The notes beneath the pieces were generated by a model that had not been told where the DNA came from, did no database searches, and worked only from the letters and a program-made list of their open reading frames with translations. Positions 7,546 through 7,814 of a stretch of 7,814 nt of DNA are shown one piece after another (within the stretch, counting starts at the first letter, position 1; the number at the start of each line of letters is the position of its first letter). The translations under genes were made by a program, and so were the position numbers. The DNA is from Bacteroidia bacterium (GTDB taxonomy: Bacteria > Bacteroidota > Bacteroidia > Cytophagales > Cyclobacteriaceae), in NCBI GenBank assembly GCA_012031955.1, contig JAAURZ010000095.1, forward strand, positions 1 to 7,814. Direction: 5' to 3'.

Positions 7546-7652
7546 GTTTTCAAGCCCGGCGTACACGCGCTTGAGGAGGGGGAGGAGCTGGACTATGACA
7601 GGTCAGCGTACGACTGCCTACACAAGTGGTCCACCACGTGGCCGTGCTTGAG
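7546..7652 (+). CDS. Exon of a GRWD1/RRB1-like WD40 ribosome-biogenesis protein (eukaryotic)
   Basis: The exon encodes VFKPGVHALEEGEEL, then DYDRSAYDCLHKWSTTWPCL and the first two bases of a Ser codon. This is the conserved CAF1C/H4-binding-like N-terminal segment of GRWD1 (yeast Rrb1), a nuclear/nucleolar WD40 chaperone of ribosomal protein L3. From memory the plant homologue reads PGVDTLEDGEEL...SAYNSLH...WPCLSFD, which matches more closely than the animal or fungal form. The exon is flanked by acceptor GCATGCAG (7538-7545) and donor GTGTGC (7653-7658) immediately after TTGAG, where the family continues with Ser-Phe-Asp. The seven-bladed WD40 domain would lie beyond the window. No bacterial gene has this segment, so it marks the right end as eukaryotic. 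No alignment was run. Confidence 0.75.
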
Positions 7653-7814
7653 GTGTGCACTGCCTGACACTCATCAGCCACCGCTGTAGTGCGCCCTGTA
7701 GACAGAAGTTACGTTGTTCCACATAGTTCGTATAGTGTGCCTATGTTTGAAAGTGCAACTCAGCGGGGCAAACGGCGCCGGCCCGGAATATCCGTCAGTC
7801 GTCGTCGGCTTCGA
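7653..7814 (+). other. Probable start of the next intron; no gene seen
   Basis: It begins with GTGTGC directly after the GRWD1-like exon. Stops interrupt the exon frame (TAG at 7687) and no bacterial or protein-like reading is apparent on either strand up to the window end. Confidence 0.4.

Noticed and set aside
7122..7814. Horizontal transfer of a eukaryotic gene into the bacterium
   Set aside because: The fragment keeps apparent introns and splice signals and cuts a kinase at its H-box, which fits an artefactual join better than a functional transfer.

Overview
The window looks like a composite of two origins. Positions 1 to about 7121 read as a bacterial chromosome segment of Bacteroidota type, probably Cytophagales-like. 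The grounds are an FtsX/MacB-type permease with a cytoplasmic prefix segment paired with a PadR regulator, a glycine-zipper OmpA lipoprotein, small stand-alone response regulators, AT-rich intergenic spacers with TAnnTTTG-type -7 boxes, and few clear Shine-Dalgarno sites. From about 7122 to 7814 the bacterial coding signal stops in the middle of a histidine kinase. The remaining 690 bases look like an intron-containing nuclear gene. One exon (7546-7652) encodes a recognisable N-terminal segment of the ribosome-biogenesis WD40 protein GRWD1/RRB1, closest in my memory to the plant/green-algal form. The simplest explanation is a chimeric contig, for example a non-axenic alga and its associated bacterium.

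Layout. (1) Minus strand, 1-2488: an ABC-transporter permease running off the left edge, preceded by its likely regulator, a PadR protein (2502-2834), with 13 bases between them. (2) 2835-3084: a divergent intergenic region with a candidate PadR promoter and a dyad motif. (3) Plus strand, 3085-3768: an OmpA/Pal-like lipoprotein, closed by a strong hairpin terminator (3779-3805). (4) Plus strand, 3824-about 5454: a membrane-anchored AsmA/DUF748-like envelope protein in several frames. (5) Minus strand, 7121 down to 5428: a two-component set in the order histidine kinase C-terminus, Rcp1/CheY-like receiver, second CheY-like receiver. (6) 7122-7814: the eukaryotic fragment.

The bacterial genes fit three functional groups: a regulated membrane transport or efflux module, outer-envelope proteins, and a phosphotransfer signalling cassette with no DNA-binding output domain. 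Nearly every long bacterial gene carries one or more single-base frameshifts, several at homopolymers, and the protein reads on cleanly in the next frame. This argues for consensus sequencing error rather than gene decay, so I treat these genes as probably intact in the organism.

I see no clearly novel biological system. The points most worth a second look are the bacterial/eukaryotic junction, the frameshift pattern, and a dyad motif shared by two intergenic regions at the same distance from minus-strand start codons.
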